This document shows, piece by piece, positions 1 through 8,808 of a stretch of 64,000 nucleotides of DNA. The notes below the pieces were generated by a model. That model had not been told where the DNA came from. It was given only the letters and a program-made list of their open reading frames with translations, and did not search any database. The stretch comes from Geothrix sp. (GTDB lineage Bacteria; Acidobacteriota; Holophagae; Holophagales; Holophagaceae): positions 202,937 to 266,936 of the forward strand of contig JAGRPP010000023.1 of NCBI GenBank assembly GCA_019449415.1, given 5' to 3'. A program made the translations under genes and the position numbers. The number at the start of each line of letters is the position of its first letter. Position 1 is the stretch's first letter.

Positions 1-187
1 GCCCGTGGGCGGCGTAGCTCGCCAGGGGTCCCTGACGCAGGTAGTCCTCGGCCTGGTCGATCGTGCGCACACCCTTGTCGGCGATGTGCTCGATGAAGGA
101 GGGTTCATTGAGCAGCCGCAGGATGAAGGGTGCGTCCTCCAGAGTGAAAGGGCGGATGAGCAGGCGGGGGGTCAGCAGGGGCGTCAT
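1..187 (-). CDS. GNAT-family N-acetyltransferase, N-terminal part (RimJ/RimL-like)
   Basis: An open frame on the minus strand starts with ATG at 187 and runs off the window edge. About 62 codons are visible. The start MTPLLTPRLLIRPFTLED followed by a hydrophobic helix and a GVRTIDQAEDYL stretch is the usual beginning of RimJ/RimL-type acetyltransferases, which move an acetyl group from acetyl-CoA to amino groups. The acetyl-CoA binding loop lies outside the window, so the substrate cannot be judged. It is divergent from the alcohol dehydrogenase that starts at 297. The family is recognised from the N-terminal pattern only. Confidence 0.75.
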   Translation of the reverse strand, partial: MTPLLTPRLLIRPFTLEDAPFILRLLNEPSFIEHIADKGVRTIDQAEDYLRQGPLASYAAHG

Positions 188-265
188 GGTTCCAGGATGG
201 CCCAACCCCCCCGGTCGGATGCCACGCACCCCGGGGTGCCTTCTGTTCTTCCCGCAGCCATGGAC

Positions 266-271
266 TAGAGT
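266..271 (+). promoter_or_regulatory. Possible -10 box TAGAGT-GG
   Basis: TAGAGT followed by GG lies 25 nt upstream of the alcohol dehydrogenase start. It is one of seven TAnAnT-GG boxes upstream of genes in this window. No clear -35 element is visible at the usual spacing, so the assignment is tentative. Confidence 0.3.
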
Positions 272-296
272 GGATGTCCTGCCTCAAGGAGTTTCC

Positions 297-1340
297 ATGG
301 CCACCGCCAAAGCCTACGCCGCAACCTCTCCCTCGGCGCCGCTCACCCCCTTCCAGTTCGAGCGCCGAGCCGTGGGGCCCCACGACATCCAGATCGAGAT
401 CGCCTACTGCGGCATCTGCCACTCGGACCTCCACCAGGTGCGCGACGAGTGGGGCGGCTCGAAGTTCCCCATGGTGCCCGGCCACGAGATCGTGGGCCGC
501 GTCACGGCCGTGGGCGCCCATGTGAAGGGCTTCAAGGCCGGGGACCTGGCGGGCGTGGGCTGTCTGGTGGACAGCTGCCGCACCTGCCCCAGCTGCCAGC
601 GCCACTTCGAGCAGTTCTGCGAGAAGGGGGCCGCCTTCACCTACAACAGCTTCGAGATGGACAAGAAGACCCCCACCCAGGGCGGCTACTCCTCGAGCGT
701 GGTGGTCGATGAGGCCTTCGCGCTGAAGGTCTCCCCCAAGCTCGACCTCGCTGCCGCTGCGCCCCTGCTCTGCGCGGGCATCACCACCTACTCGCCCCTC
801 CGCCGCTTCAACACGAAGAAGGGCGACAAGGTGGGCGTGGTGGGCCTGGGCGGGCTGGGTCACATGGCCGTGAAGCTGGCCGCCGCCATGGGCGCCGAAG
901 TGACCATGCTCAGCACCTCGAAGGCCAAGGAGGCCGATGCCCGCAAGCTCGGCGCCCACCACTTCGGCCTCACCTCGGACGATGCCACCTTCAAGCGGCT
1001 GGCGGGCCAGTTCGACCTCATCATCGACACCATCTCCGCCCCCCACGACTACAACAAGTACCTGGGCCTGCTCCGCCTGGAGGGCGCCATGGTGCTGCTG
1101 GGCGTACCGCCGGAACCCACCCCCGTGGCTGCCGGCTCGCTGATCTTCGGGCACAAGGTGCTGACGGGTTCGCTCATTGGCGGCATCAAGGAAACCCAGG
1201 AGATGCTCGATTTCTGCGCCGAGCACGGCATCGTCTCCGAGATCGAGCTCATCCCCGTCCAGCAGGTGAACGAGGCCTACGAGCGCATGCTGAAGAACGA
1301 TGTCCGCTACCGCTTCGTGCTGGACATGAAGACGCTATAA
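297..1340 (+). CDS. Zinc-dependent NAD(P)-alcohol dehydrogenase (YahK/cinnamyl-alcohol-dehydrogenase type)
   Basis: A 347-residue medium-chain dehydrogenase that would interconvert alcohols and aldehydes using NAD(P). The ATG at 297 is chosen over upstream in-frame starts because AAGGAG lies 5 nt before it and the protein then has family length. C41 and H42 in the GICHSD motif and the PGHE motif near residue 61 supply catalytic zinc ligands. C94, C97, C100 and C108 form the structural zinc site. A GLGGLGH nucleotide-binding loop sits near residues 183-189. The overall pattern matches the YahK-like aldehyde reductases, which are mostly NADPH dependent. The physiological substrate cannot be read from the sequence. 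The gene stands alone. Confidence 0.93.
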   Translation: MATAKAYAATSPSAPLTPFQFERRAVGPHDIQIEIAYCGICHSDLHQVRDEWGGSKFPMVPGHEIVGRVTAVGAHVKGFKAGDLAGVGCLVDSCRTCPSCQRHFEQFCEKGAAFTYNSFEMDKKTPTQGGYSSSVVVDEAFALKVSPKLDLAAAAPLLCAGITTYSPLRRFNTKKGDKVGVVGLGGLGHMAVKLAAAMGAEVTMLSTSKAKEADARKLGAHHFGLTSDDATFKRLAGQFDLIIDTISAPHDYNKYLGLLRLEGAMVLLGVPPEPTPVAAGSLIFGHKVLTGSLIGGIKETQEMLDFCAEHGIVSEIELIPVQQVNEAYERMLKNDVRYRFVLDMKTL

Positions 1341-1404
1341 CGAGCGGCCTCCGGCACGATTCTTGAATTGGAAAAAAACGGCTACACGGTGGTCCGGTTG
1401 GCCG

Positions 1405-1410
1405 TATAGT
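1405..1410 (+). promoter_or_regulatory. Possible -10 box TATAGT-GGG
   Basis: TATAGT followed by GGG, 38 nt before the kinase start at 1449. It matches the recurrent TAnAnT-GG pattern. No convincing -35 box is seen. Confidence 0.35.
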
Positions 1411-1448
1411 GGGTCGCTTCCCTCCCCCGCTGCGCGTGCGGAGGTTCC

Positions 1449-4013
1449 ATGTCCCTTGCGGCCGGCACGACCTTCGGCGCCTACGAGATCGTGGGCGTCC
1501 TGGGCGTGGGTGGAATGGGGGAGGTATTCCGGGCCTGGGATCCCAAGCTGGGCCGCGAGGTGGCGATCAAGGTCCTGTCCGAGGCCTTCGCGGAGGACCC
1601 CGGCCGCCTGCACCGCTTCCAGCGGGAGGCGCACGCGCTGGCCGCCCTGTCCCATCCCAGCGTCGTGCAGATCTTCGATGTGGGGGAGCACCTGGGGCGC
1701 CCCTACCTGGTCATGGAACTCGTGGAGGGGGAGACCCTCCGCCAACGAATGGCCGCCGGTCCCTTGCCCTGGCGTCAGGCCGCGGAACTGGCTGCGGCTG
1801 TGGCGGATGGCTTGGCGGCGGCCCACGCCAAGGGGATCATCCACCGGGATCTCAAGCCCGAGAACCTGATGCTGACGGTCCACGGCCATGTGAAGATCCT
1901 CGATTTCGGGCTGGCGAAACTGCGCGAGGAGCAGACCCTCCCGCCGGGGGTTCTGCGGGCCGTGGGAACCTCGGCGTCGACCTCCGCGCCGACCGGGGGA
2001 CTCACCGAGGCGGGCCTGGTGATGGGCACCGCCGACTACATGAGCCCGGAGCAGGTGCAGGGACAGGCCGTGGAGGCCCGCAGCGACCTCTTCAGCTTGG
2101 GCGTAATCCTGTGGGAACTGACCACGGGAGGCCACCCCTTCCGCCGCGCCGCCCCGGACGAGACCATGCGGGCCATCCGGCTGGGCCGGCCCGAGGTGCC
2201 CGCCGGTTCGGAACGGCCCCCTTCGCCCCTGGGCCGGATCCTCCGGGTCTGCTTGGCGAAGGAGCCCTCCCAGCGCTTCAAGAGCGCCCCGGATCTCGCC
2301 GAGGCCCTGCGGTTTGCCGCCCGGACGGAGCTGGGGCCCCGGCCGGCCTGGGACCTGAGGCCCCGGATCGAGTCCGTGGTCCGGCGGCGGACCCTGTGGG
2401 TGGCTCTGGGGCTGGGCGCGGTGGCCACGGCGAGTGGGCTCTATGCCTGGCGCCGGGCGCCGGGCGCCCCGGCGGCCCCAGCCGTGCCGGCGGCCTCCCG
2501 GCTGCCCAGCGTACTGGCCCTGCCGGCGCGGGTCCTGGGGGCCGATGAAGCCGCCTACCTGACGGACGCGGTGCCCAATTCCCTGTCTACGCTGCTGGCG
2601 GGGGTGGAGGGCCTCGACACCAAATCGCCGCCCTCCAGCATCCAGGTCGACAAGTGGAAGGGAGACCTGGCCCAGATCACCGAGGCGTACCGGGCTGATC
2701 ATCTCGTGGTCACCACCATCACTAAGCAGGCGAAGCGGTTGATCCTCGATGTGCAGCTGGTGGACACCCGGACCTGGAAGGTGCGCTGGGGGCACCAGTA
2801 CCAGGGGACCCAAGCCACCTACAACGACCTCATGCGGGAGGCGGCCGGGGCGCTGGCCCGCGCGCTCCTGCGGGAGGAGGCGGGGGGCCTGCCGGTGCTG
2901 GCGCGGCCCACCACCAGCTCCGAAGCCGAGTTGGCCTTCGGGGAGGGGAAGCACTTCCAGTACCGCTACCGGGCCCTGCAGCAGGACGACGACTTCAAGC
3001 AGGCGGTGGCCGCCTTCGAGAAGGTCTTCCGGCTGGATCCCCACCAGGCGGACGCCGCCGCCCAGCTGGCGGTCCTCCACGGCTGGCGCTCGTACCAGCT
3101 GGGCTCGGCCCAGGCTGGCGAAGCCGAACGGCGGCTTGAGGAAGCCTGGGCCCAGCGGGCGCTGCAGGTCGATCCGCGCTGTGGCATGGCCTGGAGCCTT
3201 CTGGGAGCGGTCCAGGTCCAGGCGCGCCAGGAGGATCCTGAGCGGGCCGTGGAATACGCGGTGAAGGGAGTCTGTCTCGCCCCGAACCAGGCCCAGGTCC
3301 ACATCACCCTGGCCACCATCGTGTCCGGGCCGGGCTCCGTGGGGCTCTTCATGGCGGGCGGACGCCGGTCCATGGAGCTGGATCCCATGGATCTCACGGG
3401 ACCGGCTTTCGTGGCCCTGGGGCTCGCCTGGATGGGCCGGGGGGAGGAGTCGCTGGCCATCGTGGAGCGGGCCCTGCCGAGGGAACCCGGACATGTGCTC
3501 TTCAACGACACGGTCAAGCCCTACGCCTTGATGCGGCTGGGGCGCCTGGAGGAGGCGGAGGCGCAGCTGGCCCGCTCCGGCCGGCCGCTGCGCGCAAACT
3601 CCCGCTTCCTGCTGGCGGCCTACCGTGGGCAGGCCGAGGCGGCCCGAGGGCTGGCCGGGCCGCTCCTGGAGCATTGGCTGAGCCCCAAGATGCGGGCCAT
3701 CGATCTGGGCAATGCCGTGCTCTTCAACGCCCCGTGCCTGGTGCGGGTGGGCCTCCGAGATGAGGCCTGCCGGCTGCTTCAGAAGAGCCTGGACATGGGC
3801 GCTCCGCCACCCCTGGATTGGCTCCTGATGGATTCCGACATGCAGAAGCTCCGCAACCACCCGCGGTTTCCCGGAATTCTGCGGGCTACCCGGGAGGCGA
3901 CGGCCGCCGTGGTGCGCCAGCTCGATCAGGCCAAGGCCCGGGGGGAACTGCCCGAATACCTGTGCGTGCAGCTGGAAGAGCTGCGCCGGAAGATCGCCGA
4001 GGCCTCCGTCTGA
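1449..4013 (+). CDS. Membrane Ser/Thr protein kinase with C-terminal TPR-like region
   Basis: An 854-residue protein with an N-terminal cytoplasmic eukaryotic-type kinase domain (about residues 10-290), one membrane helix (about 313-333) and a long extracytoplasmic part with helical TPR-like repeats. The kinase looks active: glycine loop GVGGMG at 20-24, K41 in VAIK, HRD at 132-134 and DFG at 152-154. The segment after the membrane helix (PSVLALPARVLG and onward) resembles the FlgO/adenylate-cyclase-like region that often precedes TPRs in such proteins. It probably senses an external signal or assembles partners and phosphorylates cytoplasmic targets. No substrate gene is obvious nearby. GGAGG lies just before the start. 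This architecture is very common in Acidobacteriota. Confidence 0.93.
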   Translation: MSLAAGTTFGAYEIVGVLGVGGMGEVFRAWDPKLGREVAIKVLSEAFAEDPGRLHRFQREAHALAALSHPSVVQIFDVGEHLGRPYLVMELVEGETLRQRMAAGPLPWRQAAELAAAVADGLAAAHAKGIIHRDLKPENLMLTVHGHVKILDFGLAKLREEQTLPPGVLRAVGTSASTSAPTGGLTEAGLVMGTADYMSPEQVQGQAVEARSDLFSLGVILWELTTGGHPFRRAAPDETMRAIRLGRPEVPAGSERPPSPLGRILRVCLAKEPSQRFKSAPDLAEALRFAARTELGPRPAWDLRPRIESVVRRRTLWVALGLGAVATASGLYAWRRAPGAPAAPAVPAASRLPSVLALPARVLGADEAAYLTDAVPNSLSTLLAGVEGLDTKSPPSSIQVDKWKGDLAQITEAYRADHLVVTTITKQAKRLILDVQLVDTRTWKVRWGHQYQGTQATYNDLMREAAGALARALLREEAGGLPVLARPTTSSEAELAFGEGKHFQYRYRALQQDDDFKQAVAAFEKVFRLDPHQADAAAQLAVLHGWRSYQLGSAQAGEAERRLEEAWAQRALQVDPRCGMAWSLLGAVQVQARQEDPERAVEYAVKGVCLAPNQAQVHITLATIVSGPGSVGLFMAGGRRSMELDPMDLTGPAFVALGLAWMGRGEESLAIVERALPREPGHVLFNDTVKPYALMRLGRLEEAEAQLARSGRPLRANSRFLLAAYRGQAEAARGLAGPLLEHWLSPKMRAIDLGNAVLFNAPCLVRVGLRDEACRLLQKSLDMGAPPPLDWLLMDSDMQKLRNHPRFPGILRATREATAAVVRQLDQAKARGELPEYLCVQLEELRRKIAEASV

Positions 4014-4025
4014 TCCCCGGACGCA

Positions 4026-4051
4026 GCGCGCCCCGCCGAAGCGGGGCGCGC
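4026..4051. terminator. Bidirectional hairpin between convergent genes
   Basis: A perfect 11-bp GC stem (4026-4036 with 4041-4051) with loop CGAA lies between the convergent kinase gene and the secreted-protein gene. There is no T tract, so it may block read-through or stabilise 3' ends without being a classical intrinsic terminator. Confidence 0.6.
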
Positions 4052-4068
4052 CCAGGTCCAGACGGCCT

Positions 4069-4629
4069 TCAGCGGCGCCGGAGCACCTGGTCGAGGGTGG
4101 CAGCGCCCCGCGCCGTGCCGCGCTGCATGGGCGAGATCTCGATGGGGCCGATGGTGCCCTTCAGCTCGGGATCGAGGATCTTGGGATTGATCATCAGCTC
4201 CCAGTTGGTGGCCTGGCCCAGGGCCAGGGCGCAGCCGTTCTTCAGGGCCTCGGGGCGGGTCCCGAAGGCCGCGATGGTGCCGTTGACCCGCTGGACCAGG
4301 GCCGTGGCATGAGGGGAGCCGTCGCGGATGAGCGGATCATTCGGCATGAGGGCGAGCAGCTCGACGCCCCGCTGGAGGATGGTCGTACCGGCCGCCCCCA
4401 CCTGCATGGGATGCCGGACATCGACCACCGTGAGGACGGAGCCGTTGGGCAGGGCCCGTTCGAGATCCGCCACCTGGGTGCGGCTGCGGCCGTAATCGCA
4501 GACGACGCCGTAGTGGATCTTGCCCTGGTAGATCAGGTTCGCGGCCTTCACCACGGGACCGAAATCCTCGGCGACGAGGGCGGTGGAGAAGGCTGCGAGG
4601 GCGAGTAGGGCGTGGGTGGGACGGAACAT
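4069..4629 (-). CDS. Secreted protein of unknown function
   Basis: A 186-residue protein with a signal peptide (MFRPTHALLALAAFSTALVAEDF). The start at 4629 is chosen because GGAGGT lies just upstream and because translation from there begins with a signal sequence; an upstream in-frame start would add 34 unlikely residues. The mature part has alternating beta/alpha character (IHYGVVCDYGRS, GSVLTVVDVRHP, GVELLALMP) reminiscent of a periplasmic Rossmann-like fold. I cannot place it in a family. It is convergent with the kinase gene. Confidence 0.7.
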   Translation of the reverse strand: MFRPTHALLALAAFSTALVAEDFGPVVKAANLIYQGKIHYGVVCDYGRSRTQVADLERALPNGSVLTVVDVRHPMQVGAAGTTILQRGVELLALMPNDPLIRDGSPHATALVQRVNGTIAAFGTRPEALKNGCALALGQATNWELMINPKILDPELKGTIGPIEISPMQRGTARGAATLDQVLRRR

Positions 4630-4822
4630 GGAACACCTCCGTGAAGGGGCCCGGCCGGGCCCGGGTGGTGCCGAGCCAAGGGCTGCGGCGAAGGTCAACC
4701 TGGCCCGGGGCACCTCACCGCGCCATGACACCTAGCTGAAATTCCAAGTGCTGATTCAAAGCTGGTTGATGGCCCCCTTTTCACCTCGGCTGAGGGGGCG
4801 GGTGCACCGGTTGGCGGCCCGT

Positions 4823-4828
4823 TAGATT
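4823..4828 (+). promoter_or_regulatory. Possible -10 box TAGATT-GG
   Basis: TAGATT followed by GGGG, about 60 nt upstream of the winged-helix regulator start. It belongs to the same TAnAnT-GG set and is tentative. Confidence 0.3.
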
Positions 4829-4889
4829 GGGGCGATGCTTGAAGGCGACCTCGGAGGCACCATACTTGCCCAGCCTCCCCGGGGTACCG

Positions 4890-5861
4890 ATGTCCCGCTT
4901 GGCTTTTGGCGACTTTGAACTGGACCCGACCTCCGGCGAACTCTGGAAGGCCGGGGCCTGCCTGCGCATTCAGGAGCAACCCCTCAAGCTCCTGCTCTGC
5001 CTGCTGGAGCGGCCGGGGCAGCTGGTGGGGCGCGAGGAGCTCCAGAAGCGGGTCTGGACCGGCGACATCCATGTGGGGTTCGAGGATGGCCTCAATGCGG
5101 CCGCCTGGCGGCTCCGGCAGGCTCTAGGGGATTCTGCCGAGCGGCCCCAGTTCATCGAGACCGTGCCCCGGAAGGGCTACCGCTTTGTGGGCCAGGTGAC
5201 ACCGCTCCCCGGGAACCCCCGGCCCCCCTCGGTTTCCTTTCCCATGCCGGTTTACCGGCCGGATTCGGGCTGGGCCCCGCGCCCGGCCCTGTCCGCCCGC
5301 CGAGGGTGGGTGGCGGCGAAGAACCTGGGGTGGGGCCTGGGCAAGGCCTGGGTGGCCGGGGCGCTGGGCCTCGTCCTTCTGGGCGCGGGAGCCCTCGTCT
5401 GGGGCGCTTTCCGCCCCCGCACGCCGACGGTGACCCTCACCCCCCTGGTGAATGTCACCGGAGATCCGGCCGTGGATTATTTCGCCTCGGCCCTGGGTCA
5501 CCAGGTGGCCCAGGATCTGGCGGCCTCCCGGGAGCTGCGGGTCCTTCCCCCGAGGGCGCCCGGTCCTCGGGGCGTACAGGCGGCCGAGGGCGCGGACGCC
5601 GACCTGGTGCTGACCTGGACCCTGGCCCGGGATGCCCAGGGCTATCGGATCGCCGTGCACCTGGCTGGACGGAGCGGGCAGGGCCTGGGGGATCAGGTCT
5701 TCCTCTCCAGCCCCGAGAACCTCCACGACGCGCACCGGGGGATCGCCGCCTATCTCGCGAACCAGGCGTTGGGTCGGGCGCCGGACCGGGCGCTGCCGCC
5801 GCAGGGTGCGGGGCCCGTTCCGGCAGCCGGAGCCGCCGCCGGAAGCCAGGAAAGGCCGTGA
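4890..5861 (+). CDS. CadC-like membrane-bound winged-helix transcriptional regulator
   Basis: A 323-residue protein with an OmpR/PhoB-type winged helix at about residues 1-100 (FGDFELDP at the start, LLERPGQLVGREEL, then FIETVPRKGYRFVG at the wing). A proline-rich linker, one membrane helix near 153-173 and a C-terminal extracytoplasmic part follow. No receiver domain is present. Such one-component regulators bind DNA from the membrane in response to an external cue, as CadC does. The start at 4890 puts the domain at the very N terminus as in homologues; the ribosome binding site is weak. The next gene encodes an exported TPR protein and may be a target or partner. Confidence 0.87.
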   Translation: MSRLAFGDFELDPTSGELWKAGACLRIQEQPLKLLLCLLERPGQLVGREELQKRVWTGDIHVGFEDGLNAAAWRLRQALGDSAERPQFIETVPRKGYRFVGQVTPLPGNPRPPSVSFPMPVYRPDSGWAPRPALSARRGWVAAKNLGWGLGKAWVAGALGLVLLGAGALVWGAFRPRTPTVTLTPLVNVTGDPAVDYFASALGHQVAQDLAASRELRVLPPRAPGPRGVQAAEGADADLVLTWTLARDAQGYRIAVHLAGRSGQGLGDQVFLSSPENLHDAHRGIAAYLANQALGRAPDRALPPQGAGPVPAAGAAAGSQERP

Positions 5862-5869
5862 ATAGAGCC

Positions 5870-5875
5870 TAGACT
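5870..5875 (+). promoter_or_regulatory. Possible -10 box TAGACT-GG
   Basis: TAGACT followed by GG, 41 nt upstream of the TPR gene at 5917. Another instance of the recurrent box. Confidence 0.3.
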
Positions 5876-5916
5876 GGCGGGGTGGCCGTTCCCCTCCCGG
5901 AGTTCCATCGCCTGCC

Positions 5917-6723
5917 ATGACCCTTCGACGATATTCCCTCCTCCTGCTGGGCATTCTGCTCGTCGCAGGCCTGCGGGCGCAGGAGGCCCGCGACGCCTCG
6001 ATCTTCCTTCGGTACCTCGCGCTGGACGGCAGGGTGGAGCAGGCGAGCCGCGCCGTGGCCGCGCGCCGCTTCGGGGAGGCGCAGCGGTTGCTGGAGCCCT
6101 GCCTGGCCAAGGTGCCGGAGCACTTCGAAGCCCATTTCCTCCTGGCCCAGATGGCCTACGAGGCGAAGGATTTCGCCGGGGCGCTGGGGCACCTCGAGAT
6201 CGCCCGGCGGAGCCTGGCGGAACTGGATCGCCTCTACCGCGACGAGATGGCGGCCATGAAGGCCCAGGTGGAGGTCGAAGAGCAGGCCATGCGGGCCAGC
6301 CTGGACAACCTCTATTCCCGGGGCGCCGACCCCAGCGGCTGCACGGCTCCGTTATTCCGCAGCAAGCAGAACGCGCTGGACTACTACGAGGCGAGGAAGG
6401 GGCACCTCCACGACCGGGAGAACCCCTTCAGCCTCCCCGCGGAGTACGCCTTCCTGCACGGGAACTGCCTCTATCGCCTGGGCCGCCGGAGCGAGGCGCT
6501 GGATCAGTACCGGCAGGCGGTGCAGAAGGATCCCGCCCACGGGGGCGCCTGGAACAACCTCATCAGCCTGCAGTGGAAGGCCGGGGCCTACGCGCAAGCC
6601 CGCGCCGACCTGGACCGCGCCGAGGCCGCCCACATCACTATTCGTCCCGAGCTGAAGCAGGCTGTCCTCGCGGCCTCCGCCCAAGTCGCCGCCCAGGCCA
6701 CGGACACTCTGCCGCCGCGGTGA
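5917..6723 (+). CDS. Exported TPR-repeat protein
   Basis: A 268-residue protein with a clear signal peptide ending near GLRAQE (about residues 1-23). TPR-like helical pairs follow (ARRFGEAQRLLEPCLAKVPEHFEAHFLL, and later RLGRRSEALDQYRQAVQKDPAHGGAWNNL). The middle contains a coiled stretch with many Glu and Lys residues. It is probably a periplasmic scaffold. It follows the winged-helix regulator by 55 nt in the same direction and has its own candidate promoter box. No enzymatic domain is visible. Confidence 0.85.
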   Translation: MTLRRYSLLLLGILLVAGLRAQEARDASIFLRYLALDGRVEQASRAVAARRFGEAQRLLEPCLAKVPEHFEAHFLLAQMAYEAKDFAGALGHLEIARRSLAELDRLYRDEMAAMKAQVEVEEQAMRASLDNLYSRGADPSGCTAPLFRSKQNALDYYEARKGHLHDRENPFSLPAEYAFLHGNCLYRLGRRSEALDQYRQAVQKDPAHGGAWNNLISLQWKAGAYAQARADLDRAEAAHITIRPELKQAVLAASAQVAAQATDTLPPR

Positions 6724-6936
6724 GCCGGCACCTCCATCGATTTGAAGCGTGGCTCCCATCGTTTTGAACGGGCCGAGGGGCGGCTCAGGAACCGCTCCGT
6801 TCCATCCTCCAGCTTTCCACCGCCTCGAACGGCTGATCCCGATGGGCTTGAGTCGACATGGAGAAGGCGCGTCTTCGTCGGCATGCTCCTTGATTGGAAA
6901 GGTGGAGCCCCGCTCAGGGACCCCAGGAGGCATTCC

Positions 6937-7089
6937 ATGCTCGTGCTCTTGATCGTCATTCTGCTCCTGATGTCCCTCGGCAGCCTTCCCACTTGGCCCC
7001 ACAGCAAGCAATGGGGCTATTACCCGAGCAGTGGCCTGGGCCTGGTGGTGGTGGTGCTCCTCGTCCTGGTGGTCCTGGGCCGGGTCTAG
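6937..7089 (+). CDS. DUF3309 family small membrane protein
   Basis: A 50-residue protein made almost entirely of two membrane helices joined by a short loop with LPTWPHSKQWGYYPS. This is the hallmark of the DUF3309 family (LPxWPxSxxWGYxPS). The start at 6937 is set by AGGAGG 6 nt upstream; a longer in-frame reading has no ribosome binding site and an unlikely basic N terminus. Function in the family is unknown. Members often lie near stress genes. Confidence 0.85.
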   Translation: MLVLLIVILLLMSLGSLPTWPHSKQWGYYPSSGLGLVVVVLLVLVVLGRV

Positions 7090-7199
7090 GCCAACGGCTC
7101 GGCTGGGCGCCCGGTGCTTCGGGCGTCGCTCTCCCCGACCCGCTCCCCGAACTTCTCCCCCATCCTGGGCTCCAGGGTCGAAAACGAGGTGGAACCGCC

Positions 7200-7373
7200 A
7201 TGTCATTCGGACTTTACGCAACGGGATTCGCCATCGTCATCGCCGGGCTCATCTACGGCGCTGCGTTGATGCATGTGCCCGCCCAATGGATCGCCGTCGG
7301 GGCTATCGTGCTGCTGGGGGTCGGCATCCTGACCGGCGTCAAAGCCACGCGCCAGAAGGATCCACCTGCCTAG
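7200..7373 (+). CDS. Small two-helix membrane protein, unknown
   Basis: A 57-residue protein with two predicted membrane helices (about 5-24 and 29-48) and a basic tail ending KATRQKDPPA. GAGG precedes the ATG. It follows the DUF3309 gene by 110 nt in the same direction, so the two may be expressed together. I do not recognise the family. Confidence 0.65.
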   Translation: MSFGLYATGFAIVIAGLIYGAALMHVPAQWIAVGAIVLLGVGILTGVKATRQKDPPA

Positions 7374-7384
7374 AAGGCCTGTCC

Positions 7385-7789
7385 TCAGGGCTGCGGCCGC
7401 TCCAGCAGGATGCCCAGCCCGGGCGACTGCGGCTTGTAGTAGGCGAGGCGGCCCGGAATGCACGACAGGATGGCGCCGGGCCCATGCAGACAGACCAGGC
7501 GCAGGGCCTCGCGCAGCGGCAGCTCCCGGCCATCGGCCTTCAGCCCGTCGGCGATCACATGGCAGGTCGGACCCGCGCCCCGGGCCGCGAGGAGTTTCTC
7601 CAGTTCCTCGGGAAAGTCCTGCGGTCCCGGCACCTCGGTGGCGAATTCCGGCAGGTAGGGCAGGCCGCGGCTCAACTGGCCGAGGACCTCCTTGCGCCGC
7701 TTGGCCTGGGCGAGGAGCTGGATGAACCGGGCCCGCTTCTCCGAGGGGAGAAAGGCCTTGGCAAAGGCTTCTTCGTGATCCGTGGACAC
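7385..7789 (-). CDS. Hypothetical protein, conserved-looking
   Basis: A 134-residue soluble protein. The GTG at 7789 is chosen because AGGAG lies 7 nt upstream; a TTG five codons earlier has no such signal. The sequence is mixed alpha/beta, with basic helices (SEKRARFIQLLAQAKRRKE) and a central CHVIADG segment followed by LVCLHGPGAILSCIPGRLAYY. No known domain was recognised. It is convergent with the small membrane gene ending at 7373. Codon use is normal for the region, which supports a real gene. Confidence 0.7.
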   Translation of the reverse strand: MSTDHEEAFAKAFLPSEKRARFIQLLAQAKRRKEVLGQLSRGLPYLPEFATEVPGPQDFPEELEKLLAARGAGPTCHVIADGLKADGRELPLREALRLVCLHGPGAILSCIPGRLAYYKPQSPGLGILLERPQP

Positions 7790-7876
7790 CGGCGACTCCT
7801 GCAAGAAGACCTTAACCGCACCGAGTGCGGGGTGCGGGCGGCGGATCCCAATCCATCCCGGGACTGCCGTCCGGCC

Positions 7877-8236
7877 TCAGTTCGGCGGAATGGGCAGGCC
7901 GTGCTGGCGGAGGAAGCTGAGCTTGTCCCAATAGCCGCGTTGGAAGGCGATCAGCCCGCCGACCACGCGGAAGAAGCCGCAGCCGCGCAGGCCCAGGGGA
8001 TCGCGCCACTCGAGGATGGCCCACTCGCCGTCCTCGAAGAGGTTCTCCACGAGGCAGACCATCTCGGCGGCGGCGAACTCCCGGGCGAACATGGCGTGGA
8101 TTGCCTCCCGGCCCACCACCGGGGATTCCGCCACCTGGTGGTTCACCGCGTCCGCGTGGTACATCGCGGCCAGGGCATCGGCGTCGCCGCGGTTGAAGGC
8201 CTCGACCCAGGCGGCCACGCAGGCCTTCGGCGTCAT
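7877..8236 (-). CDS. SnoaL-like (NTF2 fold) protein
   Basis: A 119-residue protein of the nuclear-transport-factor-2 fold: an N-terminal helix (VAAWVEAFNRGDADALAAMY), then HADAVNHQ and an alternating strand pattern ending FFRVVGGLIAFQRGYWD. Members are small cone-shaped proteins, either enzymes or ligand binders. Its start overlaps the stop of the upstream SnoaL-like gene by 4 nt (ATGA), with GGAGG in front, so the two are translationally coupled. The shared fold suggests that the pair could form a heteromer; this is an inference. Confidence 0.85.
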   Translation of the reverse strand: MTPKACVAAWVEAFNRGDADALAAMYHADAVNHQVAESPVVGREAIHAMFAREFAAAEMVCLVENLFEDGEWAILEWRDPLGLRGCGFFRVVGGLIAFQRGYWDKLSFLRQHGLPIPPN

Positions 8237-8742
8237 CGCATCACCTCCGGCGGGCCCATCCGCCGAGGCGAGTGGTTCGGGTTGTCCATGTCGGACACGA
8301 TGAGCCACCGGCCTCCCGTGCCGCGCCGAAGGATCAGTACGAACTTGCCGGCGTCGGGCGCTCCGGCCCGGTGGGTGAAGCCGCCGAGGATGTAGCCGAG
8401 GGGCCCCTCGGTGGCGTAGGCCAAGGCGCGCAGGAACAGCGCCCCGCCCGCATCGGCGTAGGCCTCCCGGATCGCAGCCCGGCCGCGGACCGGCGCCTTG
8501 CCCTGGGCCAGCACGAACCCGTCCTCGGTGAAGAGGTCGGCCAGGGCCGCGGCGTCGCGGCGCTGCCAGGCTGCCTCGTAGTCGCGCAGCACGCGGTCGA
8601 GGTCCGGCGGCAGCGCCACGGAGGGCAGGGGGGCGGGCACAACGGCGGCTGGGGGCGCTGGCGCCAAGGTGTGACCCGGGGAGGTGGCCAGGTTCAGGGC
8701 CAGGGTCAGGGTCAGGACGAAGGGCGGGTTCAGGCGGCGCAT
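8233..8742 (-). CDS. Exported SnoaL/DUF4440-like protein
   Basis: A 169-residue protein. A signal peptide (about residues 1-24) and a proline/alanine linker precede an NTF2-like domain beginning VLRDYEAAWQRRDAAALADLFTEDGF, the classical DUF4440/SnoaL opening. The ATG at 8742 is chosen because it opens the signal peptide and is preceded by GGAG. Its 3' end overlaps the start of the cytoplasmic SnoaL-like gene. One partner appears exported and the other not, which argues against a simple heterodimer. Confidence 0.82.
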   Translation of the reverse strand: MRRLNPPFVLTLTLALNLATSPGHTLAPAPPAAVVPAPLPSVALPPDLDRVLRDYEAAWQRRDAAALADLFTEDGFVLAQGKAPVRGRAAIREAYADAGGALFLRALAYATEGPLGYILGGFTHRAGAPDAGKFVLILRRGTGGRWLIVSDMDNPNHSPRRMGPPEVMR

Positions 8743-8808
8743 GAAGGTCTCCAGCGGGCTGGGGTGGCGCTCAGGGTCAGAAGACACGGTAGCCGAATCC
8801 CCTGCGGT

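Noticed and set aside
1335..3860. 841-codon open frame antisense to the kinase gene
   Set aside because: Open only because of high GC in the third codon position; composition is Gly/Arg/Pro/His-rich low complexity and the opposite frame is a clear kinase.
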